From Pseudomonadota bacterium (GTDB taxonomy: Bacteria; Pseudomonadota; Gammaproteobacteria; Steroidobacterales; Steroidobacteraceae), in contig CAUJIK010000117.1 of NCBI GenBank assembly GCA_963205255.1, positions 1 through 44,974 on the forward strand: a DNA stretch of 44,974 bases, in the 5' to 3' direction. The position numbers and the translations under genes were made by a program. Numbering within the stretch: the stretch's first letter is position 1; each line of letters starts with the position of its first letter. Positions 17,351 through 28,316 of this stretch are shown piece after piece. The notes beneath the pieces are model-generated. The model saw nothing but the letters and a program-made list of their open reading frames with translations, was not told the origin of the DNA and did no database searches.

Positions 17351-18661
17351 TCAGCGCGCGGTCGCGTACTCGGATTTCTGCAGCCGCTCGATCAGCGACC
17401 GCAGGAACATGCGGTTGAAGCGCAGCTGGCAGGCCGAGGAAGCCTGTTCCAGCAGGGTCGCGCCGACCTTCAGCACGGTGACATTGCCGGCCGCGCTCAC
17501 GGTGGCCGAGCGGCGCACGCCCGGCACATAACTGGCCTCGCCGAAGCAATCGCCCGGGCCCAGCTCACCCACCATGCGCCCATTGCGCTCCACGATGCAG
17601 TTGCCCGCGATGATGACGTAGAAACGGTCGTCCATGTCGCCTTCCTTGACGATCTCCTCCCTGGGCAGGCACTCGTGCCAGACGCTGGCCTTGAGCACCT
17701 CGCGGATCTCGGACTGCGAGAAATCGTGGAAGAACTTGAGCTTGCGGGCCAGCGCGAACTGCTCCGACTGCTCCATCTGTCCGGCGCCGGTGCGCAGCTT
17801 CTGGTGCACGCGCGTCAGCGCTGCCGCGAAATCGAGGCCGCTGCGATAACGCTTGTCGGGATCCTTCTGCAGCGCCAGCGCCACCACCTGCTCGAGTTCC
17901 TCGGGCACATCCGGACGCAGCGTGTGAATCGGCGCCGGCGTCGCATAGACGATCTGGTGCATGAGCTTGGCGAGATTGCCGGCGCGGAACAGCCGCGATC
18001 CGGTGAGCAGCTCGTACATCACGGCGCCCAGTGAATACAGGTCCGAGCGGTTGGTCAGGTCATGGCTTTGCACCTGTTCCGGCGACATGTAGCTGGGGCT
18101 GCCGGCGATGCCCTCGATGCGCGAGATATCGGAATTGGCGACCAGCGCGATGCCGAAATCGATGATGCGCACGTCGCCATCCTGCGTGTACATGATGTTC
18201 GACGGCTTGATGTCGCGGTGGATCACGCCGCGCGAATGCGCGTAGTGCAGCGCCTTGGCGCACTTGAACACCACCTCGACCACCATGTCGATGCGCAGCA
18301 GGTCGTCCGCGCGGCAGAACGCGGCCAGCGTGCGCGCGTTGTGCACGTACTCGGTGACGATGTAACAGTGCTCGCCCTCTTCGCCGGCGTCGTAAATCGG
18401 CATGATGTGCGGATGCTGCAGCATGCCCACCATGTGCGCCTCGGAGAGGAACATCTTGCGCGCCACGCGCGCCTTGTCCGGATCGGCGCCGGCGTCGTTG
18501 TGATAGACCTTGATGGCCACATCGCGGCCGTAATACGGATCGTGCGAGAGATACACCGTGCCGGTGCTGCCGCGGCCCACCTCGCGCACAATGGTGTACT
18601 TGCCGATGCGCTCGGGAACGCACTCGGCGGAACGGGTGGATTTGGCGATATTCCTGATCAT
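17351..18661 (-). CDS. Ser/Thr protein kinase with C-terminal cyclic-nucleotide-binding domain
   Basis: 436 residues from ATG at 18661. An in-frame ATG at 18739 overlaps the thiL stop (ATGA) and would add 26 residues; neither start has a good ribosome site. The kinase is Hanks type: Gly loop GRGSTGTVYL, ATP-binding Lys in VAIKVY, catalytic HRDIKPSNIM, DFGIAL, and SPSYMSPEQ in place of APE. It appears complete and active. After a linker, the last ~120 residues form a CAP-like domain with GDMDDRFYVIIAG and the phosphate-binding cassette FGEASYVPGVRRSATV, which keeps the Arg. No membrane helix is seen, so it is cytoplasmic. A cAMP- or cGMP-regulated bacterial kinase is the natural reading. Targets are unknown; it sits at the end of the thiL-side operon. 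Confidence 0.9.
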   Translation of the reverse strand: MIRNIAKSTRSAECVPERIGKYTIVREVGRGSTGTVYLSHDPYYGRDVAIKVYHNDAGADPDKARVARKMFLSEAHMVGMLQHPHIMPIYDAGEEGEHCYIVTEYVHNARTLAAFCRADDLLRIDMVVEVVFKCAKALHYAHSRGVIHRDIKPSNIMYTQDGDVRIIDFGIALVANSDISRIEGIAGSPSYMSPEQVQSHDLTNRSDLYSLGAVMYELLTGSRLFRAGNLAKLMHQIVYATPAPIHTLRPDVPEELEQVVALALQKDPDKRYRSGLDFAAALTRVHQKLRTGAGQMEQSEQFALARKLKFFHDFSQSEIREVLKASVWHECLPREEIVKEGDMDDRFYVIIAGNCIVERNGRMVGELGPGDCFGEASYVPGVRRSATVSAAGNVTVLKVGATLLEQASSACQLRFNRMFLRSLIERLQKSEYATAR

Positions 18662-18735
18662 GGGGAACGCATGCTGGTGGCGGCTCCCGAAGAATAGGAT
18701 TCGTCGTTGCGGGCTACTGTGATGCGCCTCGCGGA

Positions 18736-19761
18736 TCATTCCCCGGACGGGAAATGGTCAAATCCGGTGCGCGCCAGCGCAAAGGGACTGCCGTTGCGCC
18801 TCACCCGCAGCCCCGGCCGGGCTTCGATCACACCGATGCAGGTGGCGGTGCATGCGCCAGCCGCCAGCCGCTGCGGCAGTTCCGCAAGCCGCGCCGCGGG
18901 AACCGTGAAGCACAGCTCATAGTCATCGCCGCCGGACAGCGCCTGCACCAGCGCCTGCTCCGCTCCACTGATCTCGATGAGCTCGGCGCTCAATGGCAGC
19001 GCATCCGCGTCGATGCCAAGACCGCAGCCGCTGGCCTGCGCCAGACGCAGCGCATCGGCCGCAAGCCCGTCGGAAACATCGATGCAGGCGCTGGCAAGGC
19101 CACGCAGGGCACGACCCAGCGCCAGCCGCGGTTCGGGAAAACGGAACCGCCGCCGCAGGTGCTGCGTCGCCGGATTTCCGCCACCGGGCGCCGGATCGCC
19201 GGCGCTGCCACCGGCTCCAGCGCCGGCGCCCGTTCCAGCGGCAAGCTCCAGCGCAAGGCCGGCGGCCGCCTCGCCCGGAGAACCGCTCACGAACAGCAGG
19301 TCACCGGGACGGGCGCCACTGCGCAGCAATGCCGAGCCGGGAGCCGTGAACCCCAACACCTGCACCGACACCGCCAAGGGTCCGCGGGTGGTGTCGCCGC
19401 CCACCAATGCAATCCCGCTGCGCCGCGCCAGCTGCCGCAGTCCGGCGCTGAAACCGGCCAGCCAGTCCTCGTCCAGCTCGGGCAGCGTCAGCGACAGCAG
19501 ATACCAGCCCGGATCCGCGCCCATGGCGGCAAGGTCACTGAGATTCACGGCCAGCACCCGATGACCCACGGAGGCCGCGGGACTCCCGGGCGGGAAATGC
19601 CGGCCTTCGACCAGCGTATCGACGGCGCTCACCAGCATCGCGCCAGGCGGCACGGCGAGCACCGCCGCATCGTCGCCGATGCCGGTGATCACGCCGGCGG
19701 CGGCGTTGCCGCGCTCCGGCTCGCCGAAATAACGTTCGATCAGCCCGAATTCACCCGGCAC
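18736..19761 (-). CDS. thiL: Thiamine-monophosphate kinase
   Basis: 341 residues. It phosphorylates thiamine monophosphate to thiamine diphosphate, the cofactor used by Dxs. Motifs: GIGDDAAVL, VDTLVEGRHF, NLSDLAAMGADP, GGDTTRGP, DVSDGLAAD and GGDDYELCF. A Gly/Ala-rich low-complexity insert (about 175-198, rich in GAGAGAGG) interrupts the middle of the protein and is absent from most ThiL. It lies 18 bp downstream of nusB, the common nusB-thiL pair. Confidence 0.96.
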   Translation of the reverse strand: MPGEFGLIERYFGEPERGNAAAGVITGIGDDAAVLAVPPGAMLVSAVDTLVEGRHFPPGSPAASVGHRVLAVNLSDLAAMGADPGWYLLSLTLPELDEDWLAGFSAGLRQLARRSGIALVGGDTTRGPLAVSVQVLGFTAPGSALLRSGARPGDLLFVSGSPGEAAAGLALELAAGTGAGAGAGGSAGDPAPGGGNPATQHLRRRFRFPEPRLALGRALRGLASACIDVSDGLAADALRLAQASGCGLGIDADALPLSAELIEISGAEQALVQALSGGDDYELCFTVPAARLAELPQRLAAGACTATCIGVIEARPGLRVRRNGSPFALARTGFDHFPSGE

Positions 19762-19779
19762 GCTGGCGACCGCGACTTT

Positions 19780-20232
19780 TCAGTATTCGTGCGGCCGCAG
19801 CTCGCGGGCTGCGCGGTCCAGCACGGCATTGACGTACTTGTCACCGTCGGTGGCGCCGAAGCGGCGCGACAGGTTCACCGCCTCGGTAATGGCGACGCGA
19901 TACGGAATCTCAGGATGAGCGCGCAGCTCCTGCACGCCGATGAGCAGCGCCGCGCGCTCCACCGGATCCAGCTCCGCGGCCTTGCGGTCGCACCAGGTGG
20001 CCAGCTGCGCATCCAGCGCCGTCTCATCCTCGCAGATGAGCTGCACCAGCGACCTGAAATGCTCGCGATCGGCACGCGGCGCATCCTCCGCAAGATCGAA
20101 CTCCTGCATCAGGTCCTGCCACGGACAGGGGTTGAGCTGCCAGCGGTACAGCGCCTGCAGCGCCAGCTTGCGCGCCAGCTGACGCGCCGCATTGCCGCGC
20201 GTGACACGCGGCTTGCCGGCGGCTGCGCTCAT
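19780..20232 (-). CDS. nusB: Transcription antitermination factor NusB
   Basis: 150 residues, normal length, all-helical. NusB binds NusE (ribosomal protein S10) at boxA RNA for rRNA antitermination. Supporting blocks are [14 protein letters not shown] near the N-terminus, [12 protein letters not shown], and [29 protein letters not shown] at the end (split: [16 protein letters not shown] / [13 protein letters not shown]). The ATG overlaps the ribH stop by 4 bp, so translation is probably coupled. Confidence 0.97.
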   Translation of the reverse strand: MSAAAGKPRVTRGNAARQLARKLALQALYRWQLNPCPWQDLMQEFDLAEDAPRADREHFRSLVQLICEDETALDAQLATWCDRKAAELDPVERAALLIGVQELRAHPEIPYRVAITEAVNLSRRFGATDGDKYVNAVLDRAARELRPHEY

Positions 20233-20741
20233 GGCTGGGCGATCTCGCGCAGCGTCAGCGCCATCTCCAGCGCCGCTTCCAGAGCCTCGCCGCCCTTGTC
20301 CATCCTTTCAGGCAGCGCCCGTTCCAGCGCCTGCTCCACGTTCTCGGTGGTGAGCACACCGAACGCCACCGGCACGCCGGTATCACAGGCCGCGCGCGCC
20401 AGCCCGCTGGCTGCCTCGCCGGCCACGAAATCAAAATGCGCCGTATCGCCGCGGATCACGCAGCCCAGCGCCACCACGGCGTCGTAGCGCCCGGTCCGCG
20501 CCAGCGCGCGCGCCGCCAGCGGCAGCTCGAAAGCACCCGGCGTGCGCACCACGGTCAGCGCATCGGCAGCACCACCCTGACGTTCCCAGGCCGCCACCGC
20601 GCCGCGCAGCATGGCGTCGACGATATCGGCATTGAAGCGCGCGGCCGCGATGGCCACCCGCCGGCCACGCGCCGCCTCGCCGCGCGCGCTGCTGCGGCCG
20701 ACAAGCGCCGCGGCGCCATCGATGATCCGGTAGTTGGACAT
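20229..20741 (-). CDS. ribH: 6,7-dimethyl-8-ribityllumazine synthase
   Basis: 170 residues. It joins 5-amino-6-ribitylaminouracil with 3,4-dihydroxy-2-butanone 4-phosphate. Typical blocks: [44 protein letters not shown] (the catalytic His lies in AHFDF) and [19 protein letters not shown]. It starts 6 bp after the ribB(A) stop. Its N-terminal ~25 residues (a poorly conserved GAAALVGRS stretch) are longer than in short family members. Confidence 0.97.
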   Translation of the reverse strand: MSNYRIIDGAAALVGRSSARGEAARGRRVAIAAARFNADIVDAMLRGAVAAWERQGGAADALTVVRTPGAFELPLAARALARTGRYDAVVALGCVIRGDTAHFDFVAGEAASGLARAACDTGVPVAFGVLTTENVEQALERALPERMDKGGEALEAALEMALTLREIAQP

Positions 20742-20747
20742 CGCCGC

Positions 20748-21899
20748 TCAGCCCTGTTCCTGGCCGACGTAATCGACGATCTCGAGATCGAAGGCGGAGA
20801 TGCCATGCATCTGCTTGGGCGCCGACAGCACACGCATGCGGCGCACCCCCAGATCCTTGAGGATCTGCGCGCCGATGCCGAAGGTGCGCAGCACCGAATC
20901 GTCGCCGCGCGGCAGCCGCGGCGGCGGCACGGCCTCATTCACCAGCCCCTGCACCGCATCGGCCAGCGCGCGCGGCGACTCCTGCTCGCGCAGGATCACC
21001 AGCACGCCGCTTTCGGCCGCACCGATGCGCGCCAGCGCCGCCTGCAAGGTCCAGGCGCGCCCGTCGCTTTTCACCCCGAGCAGGTCGCGCAACGTGTCGG
21101 CCAGGTGCACCCTCACCAGCGGCAGCGCATCCTTCGTCAGGTCGCCATGCGCCAGCGCCAGATGCAGGTCGTGGTTCACATGGTCTTCGTAGCAGTAGAG
21201 CCGGAACTGGCCGTGTTCGGTCTGCACCATGCGCTCGGCGATGCGCTCCACGCTGCGCTCGTTGCGCAGGCGATAGCGGATCAGGTCGCGGATGGTGCCC
21301 ATGCGCAGGCCATGCAGCCGCGCGAACTCCTCCAGCTGCGGCCGCCGCGCCATGGTGCCGTCGTCGTTCATGATCTCGACGATCACGGCCGCCGGCTCCA
21401 GGCCCGCCAGACGCGCCAGATCGCAGCCGGCCTCGGTGTGCCCGGCGCGCGTGAGCACGCCGCCGGGCTGCGCCATCACCGGAAAGATATGGCCGGGCTG
21501 GCGCAGGTCTTCCGGCCGCGCGTCCTTCGCCACCGCCATCTGCACGGTGCGCGCGCGGTCATGGGCCGAGATGCCGGTGGTGATGCCCTCGGCCGCCTCG
21601 ATCGACACGGTGAAATTGGTGCGGCGCTCGCGGTCCGTGTCGCTGACCATCAGCGGCAGACGCAGCTGCGCGCAGCGCGTGCGGGTGAGCGTCAGGCAGA
21701 TCAGGCCGCGCCCGAAGCGCGCCATGAAGTTGATGTCCTCGGGCCGCACGAACTGCGCGGCCATGAGCAGATCGCCCTCGTTCTCGCGATCCTCGTCGTC
21801 GACGATGACGACCATCTTCCCGGCGGCAAGATCCGCCAGGATGTCCTCGATACGGTCAAAGGGGCTGGATGGATCCGCCAGTCTGGGGCCTGCGCTCAT
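20748..21899 (-). CDS. ribB: 3,4-dihydroxy-2-butanone 4-phosphate synthase with degenerate GTP cyclohydrolase II-like domain
   Basis: 383 residues. Residues 1-210 are a complete RibB domain: DDEDRENEGDLLMAA (metal and substrate acids), GHTEAGCDLARLAGL and the PRA-type FPVMAQPGGVLTRAGHTE block. The C-terminal ~170 residues follow the RibA fold, but where RibA has the zinc-binding SECLTGD...CDCG motif this protein has VHLADTLRDLLGVKSDG, with no cysteines, and the catalytic EGRGIGL loop is absent. It is therefore RibBA-shaped but should lack GTP cyclohydrolase II activity, as in the RibBX-type variants known in Proteobacteria. A true ribA should exist elsewhere in the genome. It sits between ribE (9-bp gap) and ribH (6-bp gap). 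Confidence 0.95.
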   Translation of the reverse strand: MSAGPRLADPSSPFDRIEDILADLAAGKMVVIVDDEDRENEGDLLMAAQFVRPEDINFMARFGRGLICLTLTRTRCAQLRLPLMVSDTDRERRTNFTVSIEAAEGITTGISAHDRARTVQMAVAKDARPEDLRQPGHIFPVMAQPGGVLTRAGHTEAGCDLARLAGLEPAAVIVEIMNDDGTMARRPQLEEFARLHGLRMGTIRDLIRYRLRNERSVERIAERMVQTEHGQFRLYCYEDHVNHDLHLALAHGDLTKDALPLVRVHLADTLRDLLGVKSDGRAWTLQAALARIGAAESGVLVILREQESPRALADAVQGLVNEAVPPPRLPRGDDSVLRTFGIGAQILKDLGVRRMRVLSAPKQMHGISAFDLEIVDYVGQEQG

Positions 21900-21908
21900 G
21901 CAGGCATT

Positions 21909-22511
21909 CTACCCTGCCAGCGCACGCTGCACGTAACGGGCCAGCGGATCGACTTCAAAGTTCAGCCGCTGCCCCGCGGCCAGATGCCGGAAGGTGGTCA
22001 CCGCCACCGTATGCGGGATGAGGTTGACGCCGAAGCACGCGCCCTCGACCTCGTTCACGGTGAGGCTGACGCCGTCCAGGGCCACCGACCCCTTCGGCGC
22101 GATGAAACGCGCCAGCGCCGGCGGGGCCTCGATCCGCACCCGCAGGGAGCGGGCATCCTCCTCGAAGCCGGCAACCGTGGCGATTCCATCCACATGCCCG
22201 GACATCAGATGGCCGCCCAGCGGATCACCGGCCCGCAGCGCGGCCTCCAGGTTCACCTGCGTGCCGACGGCGACCGCACCGAGGGTCGTGAGCTGCAATG
22301 TCTCGCGCGATACATCGGCCACGAAGCTGCGGCCATCGAACGCGATCACCGTGAGGCACACGCCGCTGACGGCCACGCTCTCGCCCAGCGCCAGACGCGA
22401 AGCATCGATGCGCGCCGCAAGATCGCTCACGTCCACGGTCAGCCGCAGATCCCCGCCGCGCGGCGCAACCGCCGCCACCCGTCCCGTTGCCTGAATGATT
22501 CCGGTGAACAT
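21909..22511 (-). CDS. ribE: Riboflavin synthase (alpha subunit)
   Basis: 200 residues. It dismutates two lumazine molecules to riboflavin and 5-amino-6-ribitylaminouracil. It starts with the hallmark MFTGIIQATG and has two lumazine-binding repeats, with SGVCLTV in the first and LDGVSLTVNEVEG in the second, plus GGHLMSGHVDG. One base separates it from ribD. The final product step and the preceding RibH and RibB steps are thus co-transcribed. Confidence 0.97.
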   Translation of the reverse strand: MFTGIIQATGRVAAVAPRGGDLRLTVDVSDLAARIDASRLALGESVAVSGVCLTVIAFDGRSFVADVSRETLQLTTLGAVAVGTQVNLEAALRAGDPLGGHLMSGHVDGIATVAGFEEDARSLRVRIEAPPALARFIAPKGSVALDGVSLTVNEVEGACFGVNLIPHTVAVTTFRHLAAGQRLNFEVDPLARYVQRALAG

Positions 22512-22512
22512 C

Positions 22513-23625
22513 TCAACCCCGCACTGCTGTCAGGCGCAGGTCGTCACCGACCTGGCGCACATCGGTGAACCGCAACGGCCAGCGCTGCGCCATGTCGGTG
22601 ATCGCCGGCAATTCAAGCAGAGGCCGCGCGCCCTGTCCCAGCAGCGACGGCGCCACGTAGACGATCAGCTCATCGAACAATCCTTCGCTGATGAAAGCGC
22701 CTGCAAGCCGCGGCCCGCATTCCACCCACACCTCGTTGCAACCGCGCGCCGCCAGCTGCTCCAGCACCGCATGCAGGCACAGGCGCTCGCCAGGCAATAT
22801 CTGTACCTGCGCCTGCCGCTCGCGCAGCGCCGCTTCGCGGCCCGGCTCATGCGCGCAGCCGATCACCAGCACCTGACCACCGCTCTGGCTGTCAGGCCCG
22901 CCACCCAGGATGCGTGCCGCCGGCGGCGTGCGCAGGGCGCTGTCGAGCACCACGCGCAGCGGCTGCCGCGAAGTGTCCGGCAGGCGCACATCCAGACGCG
23001 GATCATCAGCCAGTACTGTGCCGATGCCCGTGACCACGGCCGAGCTGCGGGCGCGGAACTGCTGCACATCGGCGCGCGCCGCCTCGCCGGTGATCCAGCG
23101 GCTGGCGCCATTGGCCAGGGCCGTATGGCCGTCCAGGCTCATCGCCAGCTTCACCCGCACCCATGGCAGCCCGCCGCTCATGCGGCGCAGGAAACCGGCA
23201 TTGAGCGCACGCACCGCCTCCCTCATCAGGCCGCTGTCCACCTGGATGCCCGCCGCGCGCAGCCGCTCGAGCCCCCCTCCGGCCTCGGGGTTTGAATCAC
23301 CTGTGGCGCTGACCACGCGCGCCACGCCGGCTTCGATCAGCGCCAGGCTGCAGGGCGGCGTGCGGCCATGATGGTTGCAGGGGTCGAGCGTCACATAGGC
23401 CGTGGCGCCGCGCGCGCGGCTGCCCGCCGCGGCAAGCGCATTGACCTCGGCATGCGCAGCGCCCGCGCGCTCGTGCCAGCCCTCGCCCACATACTCGCCA
23501 TCGCGCAGCAGCACGCAGCCCACGCGCGGATTGGGGTCGGTGGTGTTGAGCCCGCGCTCGGCCAGCGCCAGCGCGCGCGCCATGGCGAGGCGATCCGCGT
23601 CGCTCCATGCCGGCGCCGCCGTCAC
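22513..23625 (-). CDS. ribD: Bifunctional pyrimidine deaminase / reductase
   Basis: 370 residues. It has an N-terminal deaminase domain (1-145) with zinc ligands in HAEVNAL and [11 protein letters not shown], and a C-terminal NADPH-dependent reductase domain (about 150-365) with [24 protein letters not shown], and a [12 protein letters not shown] block. It converts the first pyrimidine intermediate of riboflavin synthesis in two steps. The ATG overlaps the nrdR stop by 4 bp. Confidence 0.97.
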   Translation of the reverse strand: MTAAPAWSDADRLAMARALALAERGLNTTDPNPRVGCVLLRDGEYVGEGWHERAGAAHAEVNALAAAGSRARGATAYVTLDPCNHHGRTPPCSLALIEAGVARVVSATGDSNPEAGGGLERLRAAGIQVDSGLMREAVRALNAGFLRRMSGGLPWVRVKLAMSLDGHTALANGASRWITGEAARADVQQFRARSSAVVTGIGTVLADDPRLDVRLPDTSRQPLRVVLDSALRTPPAARILGGGPDSQSGGQVLVIGCAHEPGREAALRERQAQVQILPGERLCLHAVLEQLAARGCNEVWVECGPRLAGAFISEGLFDELIVYVAPSLLGQGARPLLELPAITDMAQRWPLRFTDVRQVGDDLRLTAVRG

Positions 23626-24152
23626 TTGCGCCGCTCTCCGGTACCCGCATCGGCGCCGCCCGGCAGCAGCGACAGCTGCTCGCGGTCGGCAGGCTGCCGC
23701 TGCCGGTGGCGCAGCCGCTCGACTTCATGCCGGAAGGCTTCCACATCCTGAAAACTGCGATAGACGGAGGCAAAGCGCACATAGGCCACTTCATCCAGCT
23801 GGTGCAGCTCATCCATCACCAGCTCGCCGACCAGGCGCGCGGCCACCTCACGTTCGCCCAGGCTGCGCAGCCTGTGACCGATGCGGCCCACGGCTGCATC
23901 GATGGCCTCACTGCCCACGGGGCGTTTTTGCAGCGCCCGCTCCATGCCGGCGCGCAGCTTGGCCTGGTCGAAAGGCTCACGGCTCTGGTCGCTCTTGACC
24001 ACCAGCGGCATCACGAGTTCGGCGCTCTCGAAAGTGGTGAAGCGCTCGCCGCAGGACAGGCATTCGCGGCGGCGCCGGATCTGCGCCCCGCCGCCGGCGA
24101 GACGCGAATCCGTTACCTTGGTTTCTTCATGCGCGCAGAAGGGACAATGCAT
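23622..24152 (-). CDS. nrdR: Transcriptional repressor NrdR
   Basis: 176 residues. It has a zinc ribbon [13 protein letters not shown]...[12 protein letters not shown] and an ATP-cone (about 49-139). NrdR senses ATP/dATP and represses ribonucleotide reductase genes through NrdR boxes. No nrd gene is in the window. The C-terminal ~25 residues are a charged, disordered extension. It lies between glyA (30-bp gap) and ribD (4-bp overlap), the widespread glyA-nrdR-ribD order. Confidence 0.97.
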   Translation of the reverse strand: MHCPFCAHEETKVTDSRLAGGGAQIRRRRECLSCGERFTTFESAELVMPLVVKSDQSREPFDQAKLRAGMERALQKRPVGSEAIDAAVGRIGHRLRSLGEREVAARLVGELVMDELHQLDEVAYVRFASVYRSFQDVEAFRHEVERLRHRQRQPADREQLSLLPGGADAGTGERRK

Positions 24153-24182
24153 CGCGCCACGCGCTCATGCCCGAGACGCGCC

Positions 24183-25439
24183 TCACTTGCCGTACACCGG
24201 GAAGCGCTTGCACAGCGCCGCAGCCTCGCCGCGCACGCGCTCGATCACGGCCTGATCGCCGTTGCTGTCGATGATGTCGGCGATCCAGCCGGCCACCTGC
24301 GTCATCTCGGCTTCCTTGAAACCACGCGTGGTGGAAGCCGGCGAGCCGATGCGGATGCCGCTGGTCACCATCGGCGGGCGCGGATCGTTCGGCACGGCGT
24401 TCTTGTTCACCGTGATGTGCGCCTGGCCCAGCGCGGCATCGGCCTCCTTGCCGTTCATGCTCTTGTCGCTCAGATCGAGCAGGAACAGGTGATTGTCGGT
24501 GCCGCCGGAAACGATGCGATAGCCGCGACGCTGGAAGGTCGACGCCATGGCGCGCGCATTGGCCAGCACCTGCTGCTGGTATTCCTTGAACTCGGGCGCC
24601 AGCGCTTCCTGGAAAGCCACCGCCTTGGCCGCGATCACATGCATCAGCGGACCACCCTGCGTGCCCGGGAACACCATCGAGTTGAGCTTCTTCTCGATCT
24701 CGGGGTTGGCGCGCGCCACGATCAGGCCGCCGCGCGGACCGCGCAGCGTCTTGTGTGTGGTGCTGGTGACCACGTCCGCGAACGGCACCGGATTCGGATA
24801 CAGATCCGCCGCGACAAGACCGGCGAAATGCGCCATGTCCACCACCAGGTACGCTCCGACCTGGTCGGCGATGCGCCGGAAGCGCGCAAAGTCCAGATGC
24901 CGCGAATAGGCGGAGAAACCGGCGATGATCATACGCGGCTTCTCGGCCAGCGCCACCCTCTCCACCTGGTCGTAATCGATGCGGCCGTCGTCGGACTTCA
25001 GCCCATAGCTTGTGGCCTTGAACAGCTTGCCGGAGAAATTGACCTTCGAGCCATGCGTGAGATGGCCGCCATGATCGAGGCTCATGCCCAGGATCGTGTC
25101 GCCGGCATTGAGCAGCGCCAGATAGACGGCCGCGTTCGCCTGCGAACCCGCATGCGGCTGCACGTTGGCGTAGTCGGCGCCGAACAGGCGCTTGGCGCGA
25201 TCGATCGCCAGCTGCTCCACCACGTCCACATGCTCGCAGCCGCCGTAGTAGCGCCGGCCCGGATAGCCTTCCGCATACTTGTTCGTGAGCACCGAGCCCT
25301 GCGCCTCGAGCACGCGGGGGCTGGCGTAGTTCTCGGAGGCGATGAGCTCGATGTGCTGCTCCTGACGCACCCGCTCGGCCGCGATGGCCTGGGCCAGATC
25401 CGGATCGAACCGGTCAATCGTCATCGAATCGGAAAACAT
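24183..25439 (-). CDS. glyA: Serine hydroxymethyltransferase
   Basis: 418 residues. This PLP enzyme converts serine and tetrahydrofolate to glycine and methylene-tetrahydrofolate. Motifs: [26 protein letters not shown], the PLP-binding lysine in [14 protein letters not shown], and [10 protein letters not shown]. The start is taken at ATG 25439; an internal ATG at 25424 would still keep the fold. It probably heads glyA-nrdR-rib-nusB-thiL, 78 bp after the deacetylase-like gene. Confidence 0.97.
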   Translation of the reverse strand: MFSDSMTIDRFDPDLAQAIAAERVRQEQHIELIASENYASPRVLEAQGSVLTNKYAEGYPGRRYYGGCEHVDVVEQLAIDRAKRLFGADYANVQPHAGSQANAAVYLALLNAGDTILGMSLDHGGHLTHGSKVNFSGKLFKATSYGLKSDDGRIDYDQVERVALAEKPRMIIAGFSAYSRHLDFARFRRIADQVGAYLVVDMAHFAGLVAADLYPNPVPFADVVTSTTHKTLRGPRGGLIVARANPEIEKKLNSMVFPGTQGGPLMHVIAAKAVAFQEALAPEFKEYQQQVLANARAMASTFQRRGYRIVSGGTDNHLFLLDLSDKSMNGKEADAALGQAHITVNKNAVPNDPRPPMVTSGIRIGSPASTTRGFKEAEMTQVAGWIADIIDSNGDQAVIERVRGEAAALCKRFPVYGK

Positions 25440-25517
25440 TCGGCAACCTGGGGAGAGGAAATGGGGCCCGCTATGGTACCCGAAGCACCCCGTCCGGTGC
25501 GCGCCCCGGGGATGCTC

Positions 25518-26453
25518 TCAGGCCGTCAGCAGAGACTGCAGCACCGCGTTCCACCCGCGGGCCAGATTGCCGCGATTGTAGCCTCCGCCACCCAGCGCCA
25601 GCACCCGGCCATGCCCGAGCCGGTCGGCAAGCCGGCACAGATCGGCGGCCGCCCGCGCATGGCTGGCCTCGGTGAGAGCCAGATGCGTGATCGGATCCCC
25701 ACCGAGGCTGTCGGTGCCGCACTGGAGCAGGATGAACTCCGGCCGGTGGCTCGCAAGGTGGTCGATCACGCGCGGCCATTCGGCCGCGAAGTGGGCATCG
25801 TCGGCGCCGGGCGGCAGGGGCAGATTGAGCTTGAGGCCCGCCGCGGCATCACGGCCGCTCTCCGCCGCATCGCCGGTGCCCGGATAGAGGTAACGGCCGT
25901 CCTCGTGCAGATCGGCAAAGATCACGCCCGGATCGCTTTCGAAGGCGTAGTACACGCCATCGCCGTGGTGGGCGTCGATGTCCACGTAGGCGATGCGCGT
26001 CAGCCCCGATTCACGGCGCAGCGCCTCGATCAGCACCCCACAGTCGTTGAAGATGCAGAAACCCGCCGCCCCGTCGCGCGCCGCATGGTGCAGGCCCGCG
26101 ATCGGCACCAGCGCGCGATGCGCGTGGCCAGTCATCAGCGCCCTGCCAGCCTCGAGCGTGGCGCCCACCACCGAGCAGGCTGCCTCGTAGCAGCCCGCGA
26201 AAGCGGGCGTATCGCCCGCATCGAGGCTGCCTTTTCCCGCCACAGAGAGGCTGCGCACCAGCTCCACATAACGCGGCGTGTGGAACAGGGTGAGCTCTTC
26301 CTCGGTGGCAGGCCGGGAAGCACCGCTGACACAACGGCGGTGCAGCCCCCGCTCGCGATATTCGCGCAGGAACGCGGTCTGCCGGTCCGGACCGAAAGGA
26401 TGCCCGTCGGGGAAGCCGTAGCGCGCCGTGGCCTCGTCGGCGATCACGAGCAC
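25518..26453 (-). CDS. Histone-deacetylase-family hydrolase (AcuC/HdaH-like)
   Basis: 311 residues from GTG at 26453, chosen because GAGGA lies 7 nt upstream; a TTG at 26495 would add 14 residues without a ribosome site. This zinc amidohydrolase family removes acetyl or similar groups from lysine or polyamines. All key residues are present: the His pair in GLHHAARDGAAGF, zinc ligands in DIDAHHGDGV and QCGTDSLGGDP, and the active-site Tyr in GGGGYN. The start VLVIADEATARYGFPDGHPF fits the family. It is divergent from ettA and on the same strand as glyA. The substrate is unknown. Confidence 0.93.
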   Translation of the reverse strand: MLVIADEATARYGFPDGHPFGPDRQTAFLREYRERGLHRRCVSGASRPATEEELTLFHTPRYVELVRSLSVAGKGSLDAGDTPAFAGCYEAACSVVGATLEAGRALMTGHAHRALVPIAGLHHAARDGAAGFCIFNDCGVLIEALRRESGLTRIAYVDIDAHHGDGVYYAFESDPGVIFADLHEDGRYLYPGTGDAAESGRDAAAGLKLNLPLPPGADDAHFAAEWPRVIDHLASHRPEFILLQCGTDSLGGDPITHLALTEASHARAAADLCRLADRLGHGRVLALGGGGYNRGNLARGWNAVLQSLLTA

Positions 26454-26460
26454 GCGCCGA

Positions 26461-26465
26461 TCCTC
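26461..26465 (-). promoter_or_regulatory. Ribosome-binding site deciding the deacetylase start
   Basis: On the minus strand GAGGA is followed by 7 nt and then GTG at 26453. This strong spacing favours GTG over the upstream TTG at 26495. Confidence 0.6.
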
Positions 26466-26532
26466 GTGGACGGCGTTGGCGGGATTGGGGTTCAAGCCGG
26501 GCCGAGACTATCACGCACCCGCTCCGATCGCG

Positions 26533-26538
26533 GATAAT
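26533..26538 (+). promoter_or_regulatory. ettA: -10-like element in front of ettA
   Basis: GATAAT (5 of 6 to consensus) ends 6 nt before the ettA ATG at 26545. There is no -35 and no Shine-Dalgarno sequence. It suggests a leaderless or very short leader. Confidence 0.35.
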
Positions 26539-26544
26539 TGATGG

Positions 26545-28218
<1,674 letters not shown>

Positions 28219-28229
28219 TCTGCGGCCAG

Positions 28230-28253
28230 CCCGGAGGGAGAAATCTCTCCGGG
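28230..28253 (+). terminator. Hairpin after ettA
   Basis: CCCGGAG (28230-28236) pairs perfectly with CTCCGGG (28247-28253), with further pairing inside the loop. No T-tract follows, so it may be a weak or factor-assisted terminator. It lies 12 bp after the ettA stop. Confidence 0.4.
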
Positions 28254-28264
28254 TGTGATCTGGT

Positions 28265-28309
28265 TATCAGTTTTCTGATATTTCACAGATGAAATATTCA
28301 GCGTAGAAT
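28265..28309 (+). promoter_or_regulatory. Promoter and double operator of the MarR-efflux operon
   Basis: Two perfect palindromes abut and share bases: TATCAG-TTTT-CTGATA (28265-28280) and ATATTTCA-CAGA-TGAAATAT (28278-28297). A -10-like TAGAAT (28304-28309) follows and ends 7 nt before the MarR ATG. The AT-rich block stands out from its GC-rich surroundings. MarR dimers bind such palindromes over promoters, so autorepression of the whole operon is likely. Confidence 0.6.
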
Positions 28310-28316
28310 TACTTCC

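Noticed and set aside
20742-25517. FMN riboswitch controlling the riboflavin genes
   Set aside because: Gaps between genes are 1-30 bp and the 78-bp gap before glyA has no RFN-type conserved blocks.
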